From Akkermansiaceae bacterium UBA2381 (GTDB taxonomy: Bacteria; Verrucomicrobiota; Verrucomicrobiia; Verrucomicrobiales; DEV007): a DNA stretch of 64,000 nt. A program made the position numbers and the translations under genes. Below are positions 20,963 through 30,526 of this stretch, piece by piece (the first letter of the stretch is position 1; each line of letters opens with the position of its first letter). The DNA is taken from the NCBI GenBank assembly GCA_002344215.1, contig DDSV01000032.1, positions 1 to 64,000 of the forward strand. The letters are read 5' to 3'. Under the pieces are notes generated by a model. That model was not told the DNA's origin and did no database searches. It saw only the letters and a list, made by a program, of their open reading frames with translations.

Positions 20963-22021
20963 ATGGAATCGGAGAGGATCAAAGTCGCCGTTGTTGGTGC
21001 GAGCGGTTACACAGGCCAGGAATTGCTGCGCCTCCTCGCGATGCATCCAGCCGTGGAACTGGTTTCCGTCACCTCAAGACAGGAAGCCGGGCGTCCTCTC
21101 ACCGCCGTCTTTCCACGCCTCAAGGGTGCTCCCTCGGTGGAGGGCCTTTCCTTCATGGAGCCGGACATAGCGGCCATCACAGCCACCGGGGCAACAGTTG
21201 CCTTTCTCGCACTTCCTCACGGGGTGGCCTCCGAGTTCGCGATTCCGCTTCTGGAAAACGGAATCCGCATCATCGATCTGAGCGCCGACTTCAGGCTTCG
21301 CAGTGCCGCGGTCTACCGCGAATACTACGGGCATGAGCACCCCGCTCCCGCACTTCTCAAGAAAGCGGTTTACGGCCTCCCGGAGTTTTATCGTGAGGAG
21401 ATCGTCTCCGCCGATCTCGTTGCCTCACCCGGATGTTATCCGACGAGTATTCTCGTGCCGCTGGTGCCGCTCCTCAAAGCGGGCGTGATTTCCGCAAAGG
21501 GAATTGCCGTTTCAAGTTTGTCCGGGGTCAGCGGAGCGGGCAAGAAAGCCGAAGCGAGTCTCCTCTTCGCAGAGGTGAACGAAAGTCTCCGTGCCTACGG
21601 GGCTCCAAAACACCGCCATCTCAGCGAGATTGAGCAGGAACTCGCTATCGCCGCCGGGGTTGGAGTGACGATTTCTTTTGTGCCTCACCTCATGCCTGTC
21701 ACCGCCGGGATTCTCACGACCATCTTCTGCGAAGCTTCGGGGGACCTCGCGACACTTTCCAGGAGGGTCGAGTCCGCCCTTCAACCCTGTTACGATGGCA
21801 GTCCGTTTGTGCGCCTCCTCGGAGAAGGTGTCTTTGCCGACACCAAGCATGTCGTGCGAACGAATTTTGTCGACGTAGGCTGGATTGTCGACCAGCGTGC
21901 CGGTCGACTGATTTTGTCGAGCGCCGAGGATAATCTTGGCAAGGGGGCCGGCAGCCAGGCGATTCAAAGTTTTAATTTGATGAATGGACTGCCCGAAACC
22001 TGTGGTCTTTTGAATTTTTGA
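20963..22021 (+). CDS. argC: N-acetyl-gamma-glutamyl-phosphate reductase
   Basis: This 352-residue cytoplasmic enzyme reduces N-acetylglutamyl phosphate to the semialdehyde with NADPH, the third step of arginine synthesis. The N-terminus has the dinucleotide-binding loop VVGASGYTGQE. The catalytic cysteine is in SPGCYPTS at about residue 158. The ATG at 20963 is chosen because the family starts just before this loop (MESERIKVAVVGAS); a GTG at 20882 would add 27 unlikely residues. It is the first gene of a tandem argC-J-B-D-F run. No ARG-box operator was recognised upstream. Confidence 0.96.
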   Translation: MESERIKVAVVGASGYTGQELLRLLAMHPAVELVSVTSRQEAGRPLTAVFPRLKGAPSVEGLSFMEPDIAAITATGATVAFLALPHGVASEFAIPLLENGIRIIDLSADFRLRSAAVYREYYGHEHPAPALLKKAVYGLPEFYREEIVSADLVASPGCYPTSILVPLVPLLKAGVISAKGIAVSSLSGVSGAGKKAEASLLFAEVNESLRAYGAPKHRHLSEIEQELAIAAGVGVTISFVPHLMPVTAGILTTIFCEASGDLATLSRRVESALQPCYDGSPFVRLLGEGVFADTKHVVRTNFVDVGWIVDQRAGRLILSSAEDNLGKGAGSQAIQSFNLMNGLPETCGLLNF

Positions 22022-22042
22022 GCGACCCATCCTGTTCCGCGA

Positions 22043-23275
22043 ATGAGTAAACGAGTGAAAGAGATCGAGGGTGGCATTTGTGCCCCTCTGGGATTTAAGG
22101 CGGCTGCGATCAGCTGCGGAATCAAGAACCCTGCCGTCGAGCGACTCGATCTGGCTTTGATCTATTCTGAATTTCCCACAGTGGGCTCGGCGGTTTACAC
22201 GCAGAATCAGGTTTGTGCGGCGCCTGTCCGCCTTTCCTCAAGCTATCTCAAGTCGGCCGAGCCGAGGGCCATCATTGTGAACAGCGGCAATGCCAATGCC
22301 TGCACCGGACCCACCGGGATTCTCAACGCCCGCGCCATGGCGAGTGCGACGAGTCGTGCACTCGGTTTGAAGCAGCGTGAAGTGCAGGTCTGCTCCACCG
22401 GAATCATCGGGGTGCAGCTTCCCATCGAGCGTATCGAGCCAAGAATCCCCGAACTGGTCGCGGCTCTCAAAGTCGATGGCGATCCGCCCGCCCGGGCGAT
22501 CATGACGAGCGACACCCGACCCAAGAGTGTTTCTGTCTCGGTGAAGATCGGTGACGTGAAAGTGCGCATCGGTGCCATCGCCAAGGGTGCCGGGATGATC
22601 AATCCCCACATGGCCACGATGCTTTGTTTTGTGACGACGGATGCGGCGATCTCCAAAGCCGAGATCGCGGCGGCAACCCGGGAGGCGGTCGACAACTCCT
22701 TCAACCGGATCTCGGTCGATGGAGACATGAGCACGAACGACACGGTCGTTGTCATGGCAAATCATCAGGCCGGGAACAAAACCATCACCCGGGGCGGTGA
22801 GGGCAGTGCCGAGTTTCGCGAGGCACTCACTGCGGTGATGCTCTGCCTGGCCAAACGTATCGTCGCCGACGGAGAGCGCGTCACCAAACTGGTCGAAGTG
22901 CAGGTGCGGGGAGCGGCCTCGAATCTCGACGCTGAGCGGGTCGCCCGTGCTGTGGCCAATTCGAAACTGGTAAAGTGTTCGTGGAACGGAAACGATCCGA
23001 ATTGGGGGCGTATCCTTCACGCGGTGGGTTACTCCGGTGCGCGTGTCAAAGAGGAGATGGTCAATATTCATCTCAATGGAGTCATTGCCACTCAAAACGG
23101 ATTGACCGCCGCAACTGACATCGAGAAACTCGCTGCCGCCGTGAGTGGTCCCGAGTTCACCGTCGGAATTGATCTGAACATCGGAAAAGGCGAGTTCAAC
23201 ATGTTCACCTCGGATCTCTCACCCGAGTATGTTATCTTCAATCGCGAGGAGTATTCGCTGACGAAGAAGAAGTAG
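22043..23275 (+). CDS. argJ: Bifunctional ornithine acetyltransferase / N-acetylglutamate synthase
   Basis: The 410-residue product recycles the acetyl group from N-acetylornithine to glutamate, and in bifunctional forms also uses acetyl-CoA. The self-cleavage site is visible: KGAGMINPHMATML, with cleavage expected before Thr192, which becomes the nucleophile of the beta chain. A conserved SGNANACTG oxyanion region lies at about residues 81-89. The length is normal. It lies 21 bp after argC in the same direction. With argJ here the cyclic acetyl pathway operates; whether it is mono- or bifunctional cannot be decided from sequence alone. Confidence 0.96.
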   Translation: MSKRVKEIEGGICAPLGFKAAAISCGIKNPAVERLDLALIYSEFPTVGSAVYTQNQVCAAPVRLSSSYLKSAEPRAIIVNSGNANACTGPTGILNARAMASATSRALGLKQREVQVCSTGIIGVQLPIERIEPRIPELVAALKVDGDPPARAIMTSDTRPKSVSVSVKIGDVKVRIGAIAKGAGMINPHMATMLCFVTTDAAISKAEIAAATREAVDNSFNRISVDGDMSTNDTVVVMANHQAGNKTITRGGEGSAEFREALTAVMLCLAKRIVADGERVTKLVEVQVRGAASNLDAERVARAVANSKLVKCSWNGNDPNWGRILHAVGYSGARVKEEMVNIHLNGVIATQNGLTAATDIEKLAAAVSGPEFTVGIDLNIGKGEFNMFTSDLSPEYVIFNREEYSLTKKK

Positions 23276-23375
23276 GAACTCCTGCCGGAAACGTAACCTC
23301 AGGGAGGGCCGGAGCTTTGAATCTCCCCTTGCCGGAGTGGGTATTTCGGCGATCTTCCCCGCTTCCGAATTTTCC

Positions 23376-24263
23376 ATGGCATCCATTTTCCAGCAGCAGA
23401 TTGAAAAGGCCGCCGTCCTGGTAGAGGCCTTACCCTACCTGCAGCATTTCAGGGGGCAGACCTTCCTCATCAAAGTGGGCGGCAGCGCCATGGATGATCC
23501 CGAACTTGTGCGCAGACTGCTTCGCGATGTCGTCTTCATGGAAGTGGCGGGAATCAATCCCGTCCTCGTCCACGGCGGGGGAAAAGCGATCTCCGCCGCG
23601 ATGAAAAATTCGGGGCTTCCCGCCGAGTTCATCGGGGGGCTTCGTGTCACCACCGACGAGACGATGGAGATCGTCGAAAAGACCCTCAGCCGCGAAATCA
23701 ATCCAGGCCTGGTGAAGGGGATCGAGAGTTTCGGCGGACGCGCCATCGGCGTCCCGGGGAATGAGGCACTCATCGGGGAAAGAATCACCGGATGGTCGCA
23801 GGACGAAGGTCGTGAAGTCAGTCTCGGCCGGGTCGGACGTGTCGTCGGATTTGATACCTCGATCATTCGCGCCGCGATCACGAGCGAGATCGTGCCCGTG
23901 ATTTCACCCATAGCCTCCGAGGCGGGAACCTGCCTGAGTCTCAACGTGAATGCCGATCTCGCCGCCAGCGCTCTTGCGGCCGAGTTGAAGGCGAGCAAGC
24001 TGGTGTTCTTGAGTGATGTGTTAGGGTTGATGAAGGATCCCTCGGACGAGAGTACCCTCATTCATTCGTTGAAGGTCTCCGAAGTCGAGGGACTCATTGC
24101 CGACGGAACGATCAGCGGAGGAATGATCCCTAAAGTCCGGTCCTCGGTCGAGGCGCTCAACGCCGGGGTCGGAAAAGTCCACATGATCGACGGAAGGATC
24201 TCCCACTCCCTCCTTCTCGAAATTTTCACCACCGAGGGGATCGGCACCGAGATTGTGAAATGA
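23376..24263 (+). CDS. argB: Acetylglutamate kinase
   Basis: The 295-residue amino-acid kinase phosphorylates N-acetylglutamate, the second step of the pathway. It shows the phosphate-binding KVGGSAM near residues 33-39, LVHGGGK at about 64-70, and the C-terminal ATP-site region with GGMIPKV. The ATG at 23376 (MASIFQQQIEKA) fits the family start; a GTG at 23337 is the alternative. The N-terminal helix before the kinase core is of the kind found in arginine-sensitive hexameric enzymes, so feedback inhibition by arginine is plausible. Its stop overlaps the argD start (ATGA at 24260-24263), implying translational coupling. Confidence 0.95.
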   Translation: MASIFQQQIEKAAVLVEALPYLQHFRGQTFLIKVGGSAMDDPELVRRLLRDVVFMEVAGINPVLVHGGGKAISAAMKNSGLPAEFIGGLRVTTDETMEIVEKTLSREINPGLVKGIESFGGRAIGVPGNEALIGERITGWSQDEGREVSLGRVGRVVGFDTSIIRAAITSEIVPVISPIASEAGTCLSLNVNADLAASALAAELKASKLVFLSDVLGLMKDPSDESTLIHSLKVSEVEGLIADGTISGGMIPKVRSSVEALNAGVGKVHMIDGRISHSLLLEIFTTEGIGTEIVK

Positions 24264-25546
24264 AGACTTCCACAACCACGACGGATATCGCAACGACCGA
24301 CCTGATGAGCGATTACGTCCTCGGGAACTACGGCCGATTTCCGATTGCCTTTGAGCGAGGCGAGGGATCCTATCTCTGGTCCGAGGAAGGGCGTCGTTAT
24401 CTCGATTTCTCCTCCGGAGTTGCGGTCTGTTCCCTGGGGCATTGCCCCGGCGTGATGCAGGATGCGCTCCGCGAGCAGTCGGCGAAGCTGATTCATTGTT
24501 CCAATTTGTACCACGTCAGAAAGCAGGCGGAACTGGCTCGCTTTGTGGTCGAGACGATGATGGGAATCGCCGGCAAAGTCTTCTTCTGCAACAGCGGGGC
24601 GGAGGCCAATGATGCCCTCATCAAGTTGGCGAGAAAGCGCGCCTATGACAAATACGGTCCTGCGGCGGGGCGCAACGAGGTCATCACCTGTCAGCAGTCT
24701 TTTCACGGACGAACTCTCGGTGGGATCGCGGCGACGGGTCAGCCCAAGGTCAAGATCGGCTTTGATCCGCTTCTGCCCGGATTTCTGCACGTTCCTTTCA
24801 ATGACGTCGATGCGCTGCGCGAGGCGGTCACGGAGAAGACGGCGGCGATACTTTTCGAGCCGGTTCAGGGGGAAGGCGGGATCAACACGGCGACCCCGGA
24901 GTTTTTCGCGGCGGCGGCGGCGCTGCGCGACGAGCATGACATTTTGCTGATGTTCGACGAGGTGCAGTGTGGTGCCGGGAGGACCGGAGACTGGTGCGGT
25001 TGGAGAACCGTGCTGAGAGGAAGCGGGATCAACGTTGAGCCTGATGCGGTGAGCTGGGCCAAGGGATTTGCCGGAGGATTTCCCATGGGGGCGATCTGGG
25101 TGAGTGATGCGCATGCCGGAGCGCTCGGACCGGGTACGCACGGTTCCACCTTTGGAGGCACCCCGCTGGCAAGTGCTGTAGCGCTGGCCGTTCTTCAGGA
25201 GATCGAATCGGGAGGTGTTCTCGAGAACGTCACCGTTCAGGAAAATCGGATCCGCAAGGCGGTGAGCCAGTGGAATTTTCCGGTGATCAAGTCGCTTCGC
25301 GGCGTCGGGTTGATGCTTGGCTTTGTTCTTGATCCCGTCGCCATGGATACCGTTCCGGGATTCCGTGAATCGGGCCTGACTCCGAGTCTCTTTGTCGTCA
25401 ATCGGGCGAGGGAAGCGGGGCTTCTCACCGTTCCTGCGGGTGAGGGCGTGGTGCGCTGGCTGCCGCCGCTGAATGTTTCGGCCGGAGAGGTCGATGAGGC
25501 GCTTGCTCTGTTCGAGGGCGTGCTTGCCGGACTGAGTGGAAGATAA
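24260..25546 (+). CDS. argD: Acetylornithine aminotransferase
   Basis: This is a 428-residue class III PLP aminotransferase. It interconverts N-acetylglutamate semialdehyde and N-acetylornithine with glutamate as donor. Visible are FFCNSGAEANDAL (cofactor phosphate binding, about 108-120), FDEVQCGAGRTG (Asp of the PLP ring, about 232-243) and the Schiff-base lysine in SWAKGFAGGFP at about residue 268. It starts inside the argB stop codon (4-base overlap). Related ornithine or GABA aminotransferases are hard to exclude by motif alone, but the operon makes ArgD the best call. Confidence 0.94.
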   Translation: MKTSTTTTDIATTDLMSDYVLGNYGRFPIAFERGEGSYLWSEEGRRYLDFSSGVAVCSLGHCPGVMQDALREQSAKLIHCSNLYHVRKQAELARFVVETMMGIAGKVFFCNSGAEANDALIKLARKRAYDKYGPAAGRNEVITCQQSFHGRTLGGIAATGQPKVKIGFDPLLPGFLHVPFNDVDALREAVTEKTAAILFEPVQGEGGINTATPEFFAAAAALRDEHDILLMFDEVQCGAGRTGDWCGWRTVLRGSGINVEPDAVSWAKGFAGGFPMGAIWVSDAHAGALGPGTHGSTFGGTPLASAVALAVLQEIESGGVLENVTVQENRIRKAVSQWNFPVIKSLRGVGLMLGFVLDPVAMDTVPGFRESGLTPSLFVVNRAREAGLLTVPAGEGVVRWLPPLNVSAGEVDEALALFEGVLAGLSGR

Positions 25547-25564
25547 GTAAAAGAAAAGGAAGCC

Positions 25565-26482
25565 ATGAAACATTTCTTAGGTATCGAGCATTTGTCGAAG
25601 GACGAGATCGTCTCTCTGATTCATCAGGCGATTGAACTCAAGGCTCATCGCGGGAAATCCGGTTTTGGCGGCGATGCGCTCAAGGGTGAAACCTGGGCCA
25701 TGATTTTCACCAAGTCGTCGACGCGGACACGGGTGAGTTTTGAGGTCGGTTTGACCGAACTTGGGGCGAGGGCCCTCTTTCTGAATGCCAATGACATCCA
25801 GTTGGGGCGCGGCGAACCGATCAAGGACACCGCGCGGGTCCTCGGGCGAATGGTCCACGGAGCCATTATCCGGACTTATGCACAGCAGGATGTGGTCGAT
25901 TTTGCGGAGTACGGAAAGATCCCCACGATCAACGCGCTTACGGACGAGGAACACCCCTGCCAGATTCTCGCAGATCTGCTGACCATTCATGAACTCTGTG
26001 GTGGATGGGAAGGCAAAAAGGTCGCGTTTTTCGGTGATGGAGACTGCAATATGGGCCGGTCCTGGGCCTGGGCGGCGAAACGCCTCGGGTTTGAACTGGT
26101 CATTGCCGCCCCGAAGGCCTTCCAGCCGGATGCCGAATTTATGGCACGACTCGGCGAAGCACCTGTGACCCTGACGGAAGATACCGAATTCGCCGCGACC
26201 GGTGCTGATGTCCTCTACACCGACACCTGGGTGAGTATGGGGCGTGAGGCGGAAGCGGAGGAAAGACTGAAAATTCTCGCCCCGTTTCAGATCAATGCGG
26301 CCACGATGACACTCGCCGCGAAAGGGGCGATCGTGCAGCACTGTCTGCCCGCCTACCGGGACAAGGAAATCAGCGGGGAACTCTTTGAAGAACGGGCCAT
26401 TGAAATTTTCCAGCAGGCGGAGAATCGATTACACGCCCAAAAGGCAATCCTCATTCACCTCGCGGAGAATCGGGGAGTGTAG
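25565..26482 (+). CDS. argF: Ornithine carbamoyltransferase
   Basis: The 305-residue enzyme makes citrulline from ornithine and carbamoyl phosphate. The carbamoyl phosphate loop STRTR is at residues 52-56, HPCQ at about 130-133, and the ornithine-loop motif HCLPAYR near residue 260. A good ribosome site (AAAGGAAG) precedes the ATG at 25565, 18 bases after argD. It is the last gene of the arginine cluster; argG and argH are not in the window. It ends just before a group of REP-like hairpins. Confidence 0.96.
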   Translation: MKHFLGIEHLSKDEIVSLIHQAIELKAHRGKSGFGGDALKGETWAMIFTKSSTRTRVSFEVGLTELGARALFLNANDIQLGRGEPIKDTARVLGRMVHGAIIRTYAQQDVVDFAEYGKIPTINALTDEEHPCQILADLLTIHELCGGWEGKKVAFFGDGDCNMGRSWAWAAKRLGFELVIAAPKAFQPDAEFMARLGEAPVTLTEDTEFAATGADVLYTDTWVSMGREAEAEERLKILAPFQINAATMTLAAKGAIVQHCLPAYRDKEISGELFEERAIEIFQQAENRLHAQKAILIHLAENRGV

Positions 26483-26523
26483 GGAAGTTCAACCTGACGC
26501 AGTGGCAAACTGAGCGCGCAGTG

Positions 26524-26647
26524 GGGGCGATCTGGAGATCACCCCTACGAAAACGCGGAATTTGTAGGGGCGACGTCCACGTCGCCCGGGTTTGATCGAA
26601 GGCTTTCAGCGCGCGCAGTGTAGGGGCGATCTGGAGATCACCCCTAC
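26524..26647. repeat. Cluster of three REP-like hairpins with GTAG heads
   Basis: Three elements fill the 178-bp gap between convergent argF and the DUF1552 gene. 26524-26548 (minus) has arms GGGGCGATCT/AGATCACCCC followed by CTAC. 26564-26587 (plus) has GTAG followed by perfect 9-base arms GGGCGACGT/ACGTCGCCC around CC. 26620-26647 repeats the first hairpin and is flanked by GTAG on one side and CTAC on the other, a 28-base near-perfect palindrome. Alternating orientations recall bacterial interspersed mosaic elements. Confidence 0.7.
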
Positions 26648-26660
26648 CCAAGAATTCGCC

Positions 26661-27962
26661 TCAACCCAAATCCAGCGGACCGCCTTCGCAGAAGGCTGCT
26701 GTGCCGAATGATTTGGTCTCGTGGCCCATGGCTCTTGCCACAGTGAGCCAGAGGCGGTTGTGAGCCACCTTGTCGAAGCTCATCGCCCGGCCCGTCTTGA
26801 TGCCGTAGCCCTTGCCGCCGATGAGAACGAAGGGAATGTCGTCGAGGGTGTGGCTGTTGCCTTTGCCTAGTTCGTTGAGCCAGACGATGAGCGTGTGGTC
26901 GAGCATCGATCCTTCGCCGCCGGGTTCGGGGGTGTCGGAAAGTTTTTTGGTGAGGTAGGCGAGTTCGCCCGCAAACCACTCGTTGATCTTGATGAGGCCT
27001 TCGACAGCATCCTTGTTGTCGTCAGGCTCGTGGGACAGGGTGTGGTGGCCGTCCTTCACGCCGAGCCAGCTCATGCGTGCCATGCCGACGGAGCGCATGT
27101 ATTGCAGGGTTGCAACACGGGTCATATCGTTGGCCATCGCGTTGACGAGCAGATCGATCTGCATGCGACTGATGCGCGGGGTGTTGTCGTTGACCAGTTC
27201 GATGTTGGGATCAATGTCAGGCACGGGATGGACGAGTTCGGCCTTGTCATCGGTCCTGGAAAGCTCGGCCTCCATCTCGCGGACGAGGGTGAGGTGCTCC
27301 TCTAGGCGGGCGCGGTCTTCGGCGCCGAGATTCTTGGAAACCCGGACGAGGTCCTCCCGCACGTCATCGACAATGGAGACGAGACTCTCCTTGTCCTTCA
27401 TGCGGCCGTAGAGTTTGCCGAGCATCTGTTCGGGATCGTCGATGGGGGCGATGGGTTGGTTCGGGCCCGCGTAACACATCCGTGTCCACGGGTCGGCGCG
27501 GTTGGGAACGGCGACGCCGAATTCAAGCGAACCAAAGCGGGTCTTTGTCTCTTCACGGCTTTGCAAAAAGTTTTTTATCTCCTGATCGATGGAGAGACCT
27601 TTGGCCCATCCTGCGGGCGTGTCGGAACCGCCCTGAATGTTGCCGGGAAAAAGCTCGGTGCCGGTAAGGAGGCAGCTCATCCCTCGCATGTGGCGGTCGC
27701 CGTCACCGTCGACCTTGTTGTTCACTCCGCGAAGGGTGAGAACCTGGCTCTTGAAGGGTTCGAGCGGCTTGAGAATTCGCTTGAAGTTGAGATCTGAACC
27801 CTCGGGCCAGAATTCCCAGGGGATCGTCCCGTTCGGTGAAAACATGAAGATGAGCCGCTGCTTCTTCTTCCCGTCCGCGGCGGCCAGTCCGGGAAGGCCG
27901 GAGAGAAAGGGCAGGGCGGCGGATGAGACACCGAGGTGGCGGAGGAAGTCGCGGCGGATCAT
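26661..27962 (-). CDS. DUF1552 domain-containing exported protein
   Basis: The 433-residue protein begins with a Tat-type leader ([19 protein letters not shown]) typical of DUF1552 members. The body matches the family: [47 protein letters not shown], and a late [13 protein letters not shown] block. The fold is related to sulfatase-like or alkaline-phosphatase-like proteins, but no reaction is established. Its gene lies 37 bp downstream of the DUF1592 gene on the same strand. These two families are found together throughout Planctomycetes and Verrucomicrobia, which suggests they act as one periplasmic system. Confidence 0.9.
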   Translation of the reverse strand: MIRRDFLRHLGVSSAALPFLSGLPGLAAADGKKKQRLIFMFSPNGTIPWEFWPEGSDLNFKRILKPLEPFKSQVLTLRGVNNKVDGDGDRHMRGMSCLLTGTELFPGNIQGGSDTPAGWAKGLSIDQEIKNFLQSREETKTRFGSLEFGVAVPNRADPWTRMCYAGPNQPIAPIDDPEQMLGKLYGRMKDKESLVSIVDDVREDLVRVSKNLGAEDRARLEEHLTLVREMEAELSRTDDKAELVHPVPDIDPNIELVNDNTPRISRMQIDLLVNAMANDMTRVATLQYMRSVGMARMSWLGVKDGHHTLSHEPDDNKDAVEGLIKINEWFAGELAYLTKKLSDTPEPGGEGSMLDHTLIVWLNELGKGNSHTLDDIPFVLIGGKGYGIKTGRAMSFDKVAHNRLWLTVARAMGHETKSFGTAAFCEGGPLDLG

Positions 27963-27999
27963 TTCGTCGAGTTTAAAGTTTTAGGTTTAACGTTTCAAG

Positions 28000-30351
28000 T
28001 TACTGACTTGCGAAGCGTTCGTTGGGTGCGCTTGAGTGATTGACTGTTGTCAGTGCGATTTGTTTGATCAAATTCGGAATTTGGTAACCGCCCTGCTCGA
28101 AGGCTTTGCGGAGAGTCTCCATCTCTTCATTACCATACGCGCGAACGGGTTGTTTGACGAGGTGGTGGAAGAGGCTCTCGATGAAAGTGCGGTGGGCCGA
28201 GGGAGTGTTGGCCGCGAACTCGGCGACATCGCGCGCGCCGCCCAGTGGAAGGGTGCGGCCGTCCTCGGCATGGAAGTCGGCCCTGGCATTGACCGGCTTG
28301 CCGCGATCCTGCTCACGCCAGCGCCCGATCCCGTCATAATGCTCGAGACTGAAGCCGAGCGGGTTGATTGTAACATGGCAGCCCATGCAGTCCTGCGACT
28401 TGGTCATGGTGGCGACCTTCTCCCGCATCGTTAGACTGGGATCGAATTTGCTGTCCTTGAACTCGTTCGCCATGGGCGGCGACTTCAGTGGCATGCCGAT
28501 GATGTGCCGGGTGAGGAAGACGCCGCGGTGAATAGGTGATGTATTGTTGTGATAGGCGAGGTAGGAGAGGACGAAGGGATGGGTGATGAGCCCGGCGCGT
28601 TTCCCTCCGTCGAGAGTGACGGACTGGAAATCACCCTTCACCCCGGTTCCGTAGACCTTGCCGAGACGTTCATTCATCGGATAGGACGTCGAGAGGAGCA
28701 ACTCGCGGTAGCCGGCGTTCTCCTTGCCCCAGGTGGCACCGTCGAGGAACGCGTAAAGGGAGGTGCGCAGATCGGCGGCGATGGTCGGGTCGAACTCGGG
28801 GAAGGCTGACTTGTCCTTCACCAGTTCATCGGCGCGCTCCATCTCAAGCCAGTGGTGATAAAAGCCGCGCATCTTGCCTCGGGTGCGCCAGTTCCACACC
28901 GCCTCATTGACGATCTGGTCGAACTTTTTGGGATCCTTGAACTCTCCCTTGTTGAGCCGGTTGATGAGCTGTTCGTTCGGGAGCGAATCCCAGAGAAGTA
29001 GGGCGAGGCGCGAGGCGATTGTCCACTGGTCGGGGTTGGCCGGTCCGGCGATATCGGGGTAGAGGAAACGGGCCGAGGAAAGGGTCTGGAGAACAAGGCG
29101 CTTCACGGCCTGGTCGTTTGACGGCGTTTCCTTAAAGTGGGCCCTGACAAAACGCTCTTTCTCCTCGTCCGAGAGCGGGCGCCGGAAAGCCCGGGCGACG
29201 AATTTTTCGGCAAACTCGTGGATGTTTTTGTCGCGATCGGGTTCGGGCTGGTCGCGCTTCAGTTTGGCGAGCTCGTCGAGATGCTCGACAACATACTCCG
29301 AGGCCATCGTGGCTCCGGCGGTGACAGCCTCAAGCCATGCCTTCGAAACCATCGTGCCGCGCTCGTAGCCGACACTGCGGTCGTCGGCGGGGAAGGGGAC
29401 GTCGACGAGGAAGGACTCGTGCGCCCATTCGGGGGAGAGAACCCTCTCGGGAATGGTTTCGAGGACACCGTGGGGGGCCTTCCAGAGCAATTCGACCGAG
29501 GCGGCCTTTTCCTTGTAGGTGAAAAAGTCGAGACGGATCGGATAGGGACGGCCGCCGATCAGGTAGACGCTGCCTGTTTCCTCGCGCACGTCATTGTGAG
29601 GCGCGACCCAGCCGTCGATCGTCTTTTTGCCCGACTCTTCGCCGCGGTCGTGGTCGTTCACCCAAAGCGTGACTCCGTTGCGTGTCTTGATGACAAACTC
29701 ATAGATGCCGGTTTCCTCGGGCAGGATCATGCCCTCCCAGCGGACCGAGAACTGCTCGGGGGAGAATTCCTTCGCTTCCGCATGGGCGGGAACCCCTTCG
29801 CCATAATCGAACTTAACGGTGGTGTCGACACGCTCGAATTTGTCTGGCTTTTTCTGATCGCGGAACTCCTTCCGTTCGTTATGTCCGCGATCGCCGTAGT
29901 AGCGGGCCTTTAGACCGCGCTTTTCCGGGATCCAGTTGTCCCCCCGAAAGCTCAGGATAAGATCAGCGACCGAATTTTGATATTGCGGGACGGTGAGACG
30001 ACTCAGATCGATGCGAGCCGGGGTGTTCCGGGCCCGGGCTTCGGCGGAATAGAAGGCGTCGTAGACGTAGGCCGCGACCTGCTTCGCGTCCTCTCCGACG
30101 CACAGGTGCTCCTCATCCTCGGGCATGGTGCGGTCAATGCGGTCGGCGAGCGACTCAAGCGTGCGGCTGCCGACGAGGGCGTCGTCAGCCTTGCCTTTTA
30201 CTCCCTCACCACGTTCTCCATGGCAGTCGACACAGAGTTTCTGATAAATGGCCTTGCCGGGGTGATGATCCAGGTCAAGCGAGGCCACGTCCTGGGGCAT
30301 TGCGGACAGAATCAGTGCCGAAAAAGCGGTAAATTGGAAGTATTTCCCCAT
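28000..30351 (-). CDS. DUF1592 family protein with cytochrome c and PA14 modules
   Basis: The 783-residue exported protein has this order of parts. After a signal peptide there is a cytochrome c module with heme motif CVDCH (residues 40-44). A DUF1587 segment (IDLSRLTVPQYQNSVADLIL) follows, then a PA14-like sugar-binding domain (about 145-290, with PEETGIYEFVIKTRNGVTLW). After that come DUF1595 (FVARAFRRPLSDEEKERFV), DUF1592, DUF1588 with a second CxxCH (QDCMGCHVTINPLGF), and C-terminal DUF1585. The composition implies a periplasmic redox protein that binds a carbohydrate. The actual reaction is not known for the family. It is the first gene of a two-gene operon with the DUF1552 gene. Confidence 0.9.
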   Translation of the reverse strand: MGKYFQFTAFSALILSAMPQDVASLDLDHHPGKAIYQKLCVDCHGERGEGVKGKADDALVGSRTLESLADRIDRTMPEDEEHLCVGEDAKQVAAYVYDAFYSAEARARNTPARIDLSRLTVPQYQNSVADLILSFRGDNWIPEKRGLKARYYGDRGHNERKEFRDQKKPDKFERVDTTVKFDYGEGVPAHAEAKEFSPEQFSVRWEGMILPEETGIYEFVIKTRNGVTLWVNDHDRGEESGKKTIDGWVAPHNDVREETGSVYLIGGRPYPIRLDFFTYKEKAASVELLWKAPHGVLETIPERVLSPEWAHESFLVDVPFPADDRSVGYERGTMVSKAWLEAVTAGATMASEYVVEHLDELAKLKRDQPEPDRDKNIHEFAEKFVARAFRRPLSDEEKERFVRAHFKETPSNDQAVKRLVLQTLSSARFLYPDIAGPANPDQWTIASRLALLLWDSLPNEQLINRLNKGEFKDPKKFDQIVNEAVWNWRTRGKMRGFYHHWLEMERADELVKDKSAFPEFDPTIAADLRTSLYAFLDGATWGKENAGYRELLLSTSYPMNERLGKVYGTGVKGDFQSVTLDGGKRAGLITHPFVLSYLAYHNNTSPIHRGVFLTRHIIGMPLKSPPMANEFKDSKFDPSLTMREKVATMTKSQDCMGCHVTINPLGFSLEHYDGIGRWREQDRGKPVNARADFHAEDGRTLPLGGARDVAEFAANTPSAHRTFIESLFHHLVKQPVRAYGNEEMETLRKAFEQGGYQIPNLIKQIALTTVNHSSAPNERFASQ

Positions 30352-30526
30352 CTGGTATCAATCTAGATCCGATGATTCACCCCGTCAGGGTACGTATTGT
30401 AGGGTGCTCCCTGTACTCGATTGGTCCCGTCCAATCCACCTTCAGAACCCTTGAACGCACACTGACAGCAGTTTATGTACCTCGAGGCTTCTTTGACGCG
30501 GACCTTTTCATGGGCGAAGCTCGGCC

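Noticed and set aside
24062..25573. Long open frame on the minus strand (503 residues)
   Set aside because: It is antisense to argD and the end of argB, both of which have full catalytic motifs; the antisense product has none.
26524..26647. Repeated hairpins considered as a small CRISPR array
   Set aside because: Spacing is irregular, the units alternate in orientation, and the same hairpins occur alone in other gaps; no cas genes.
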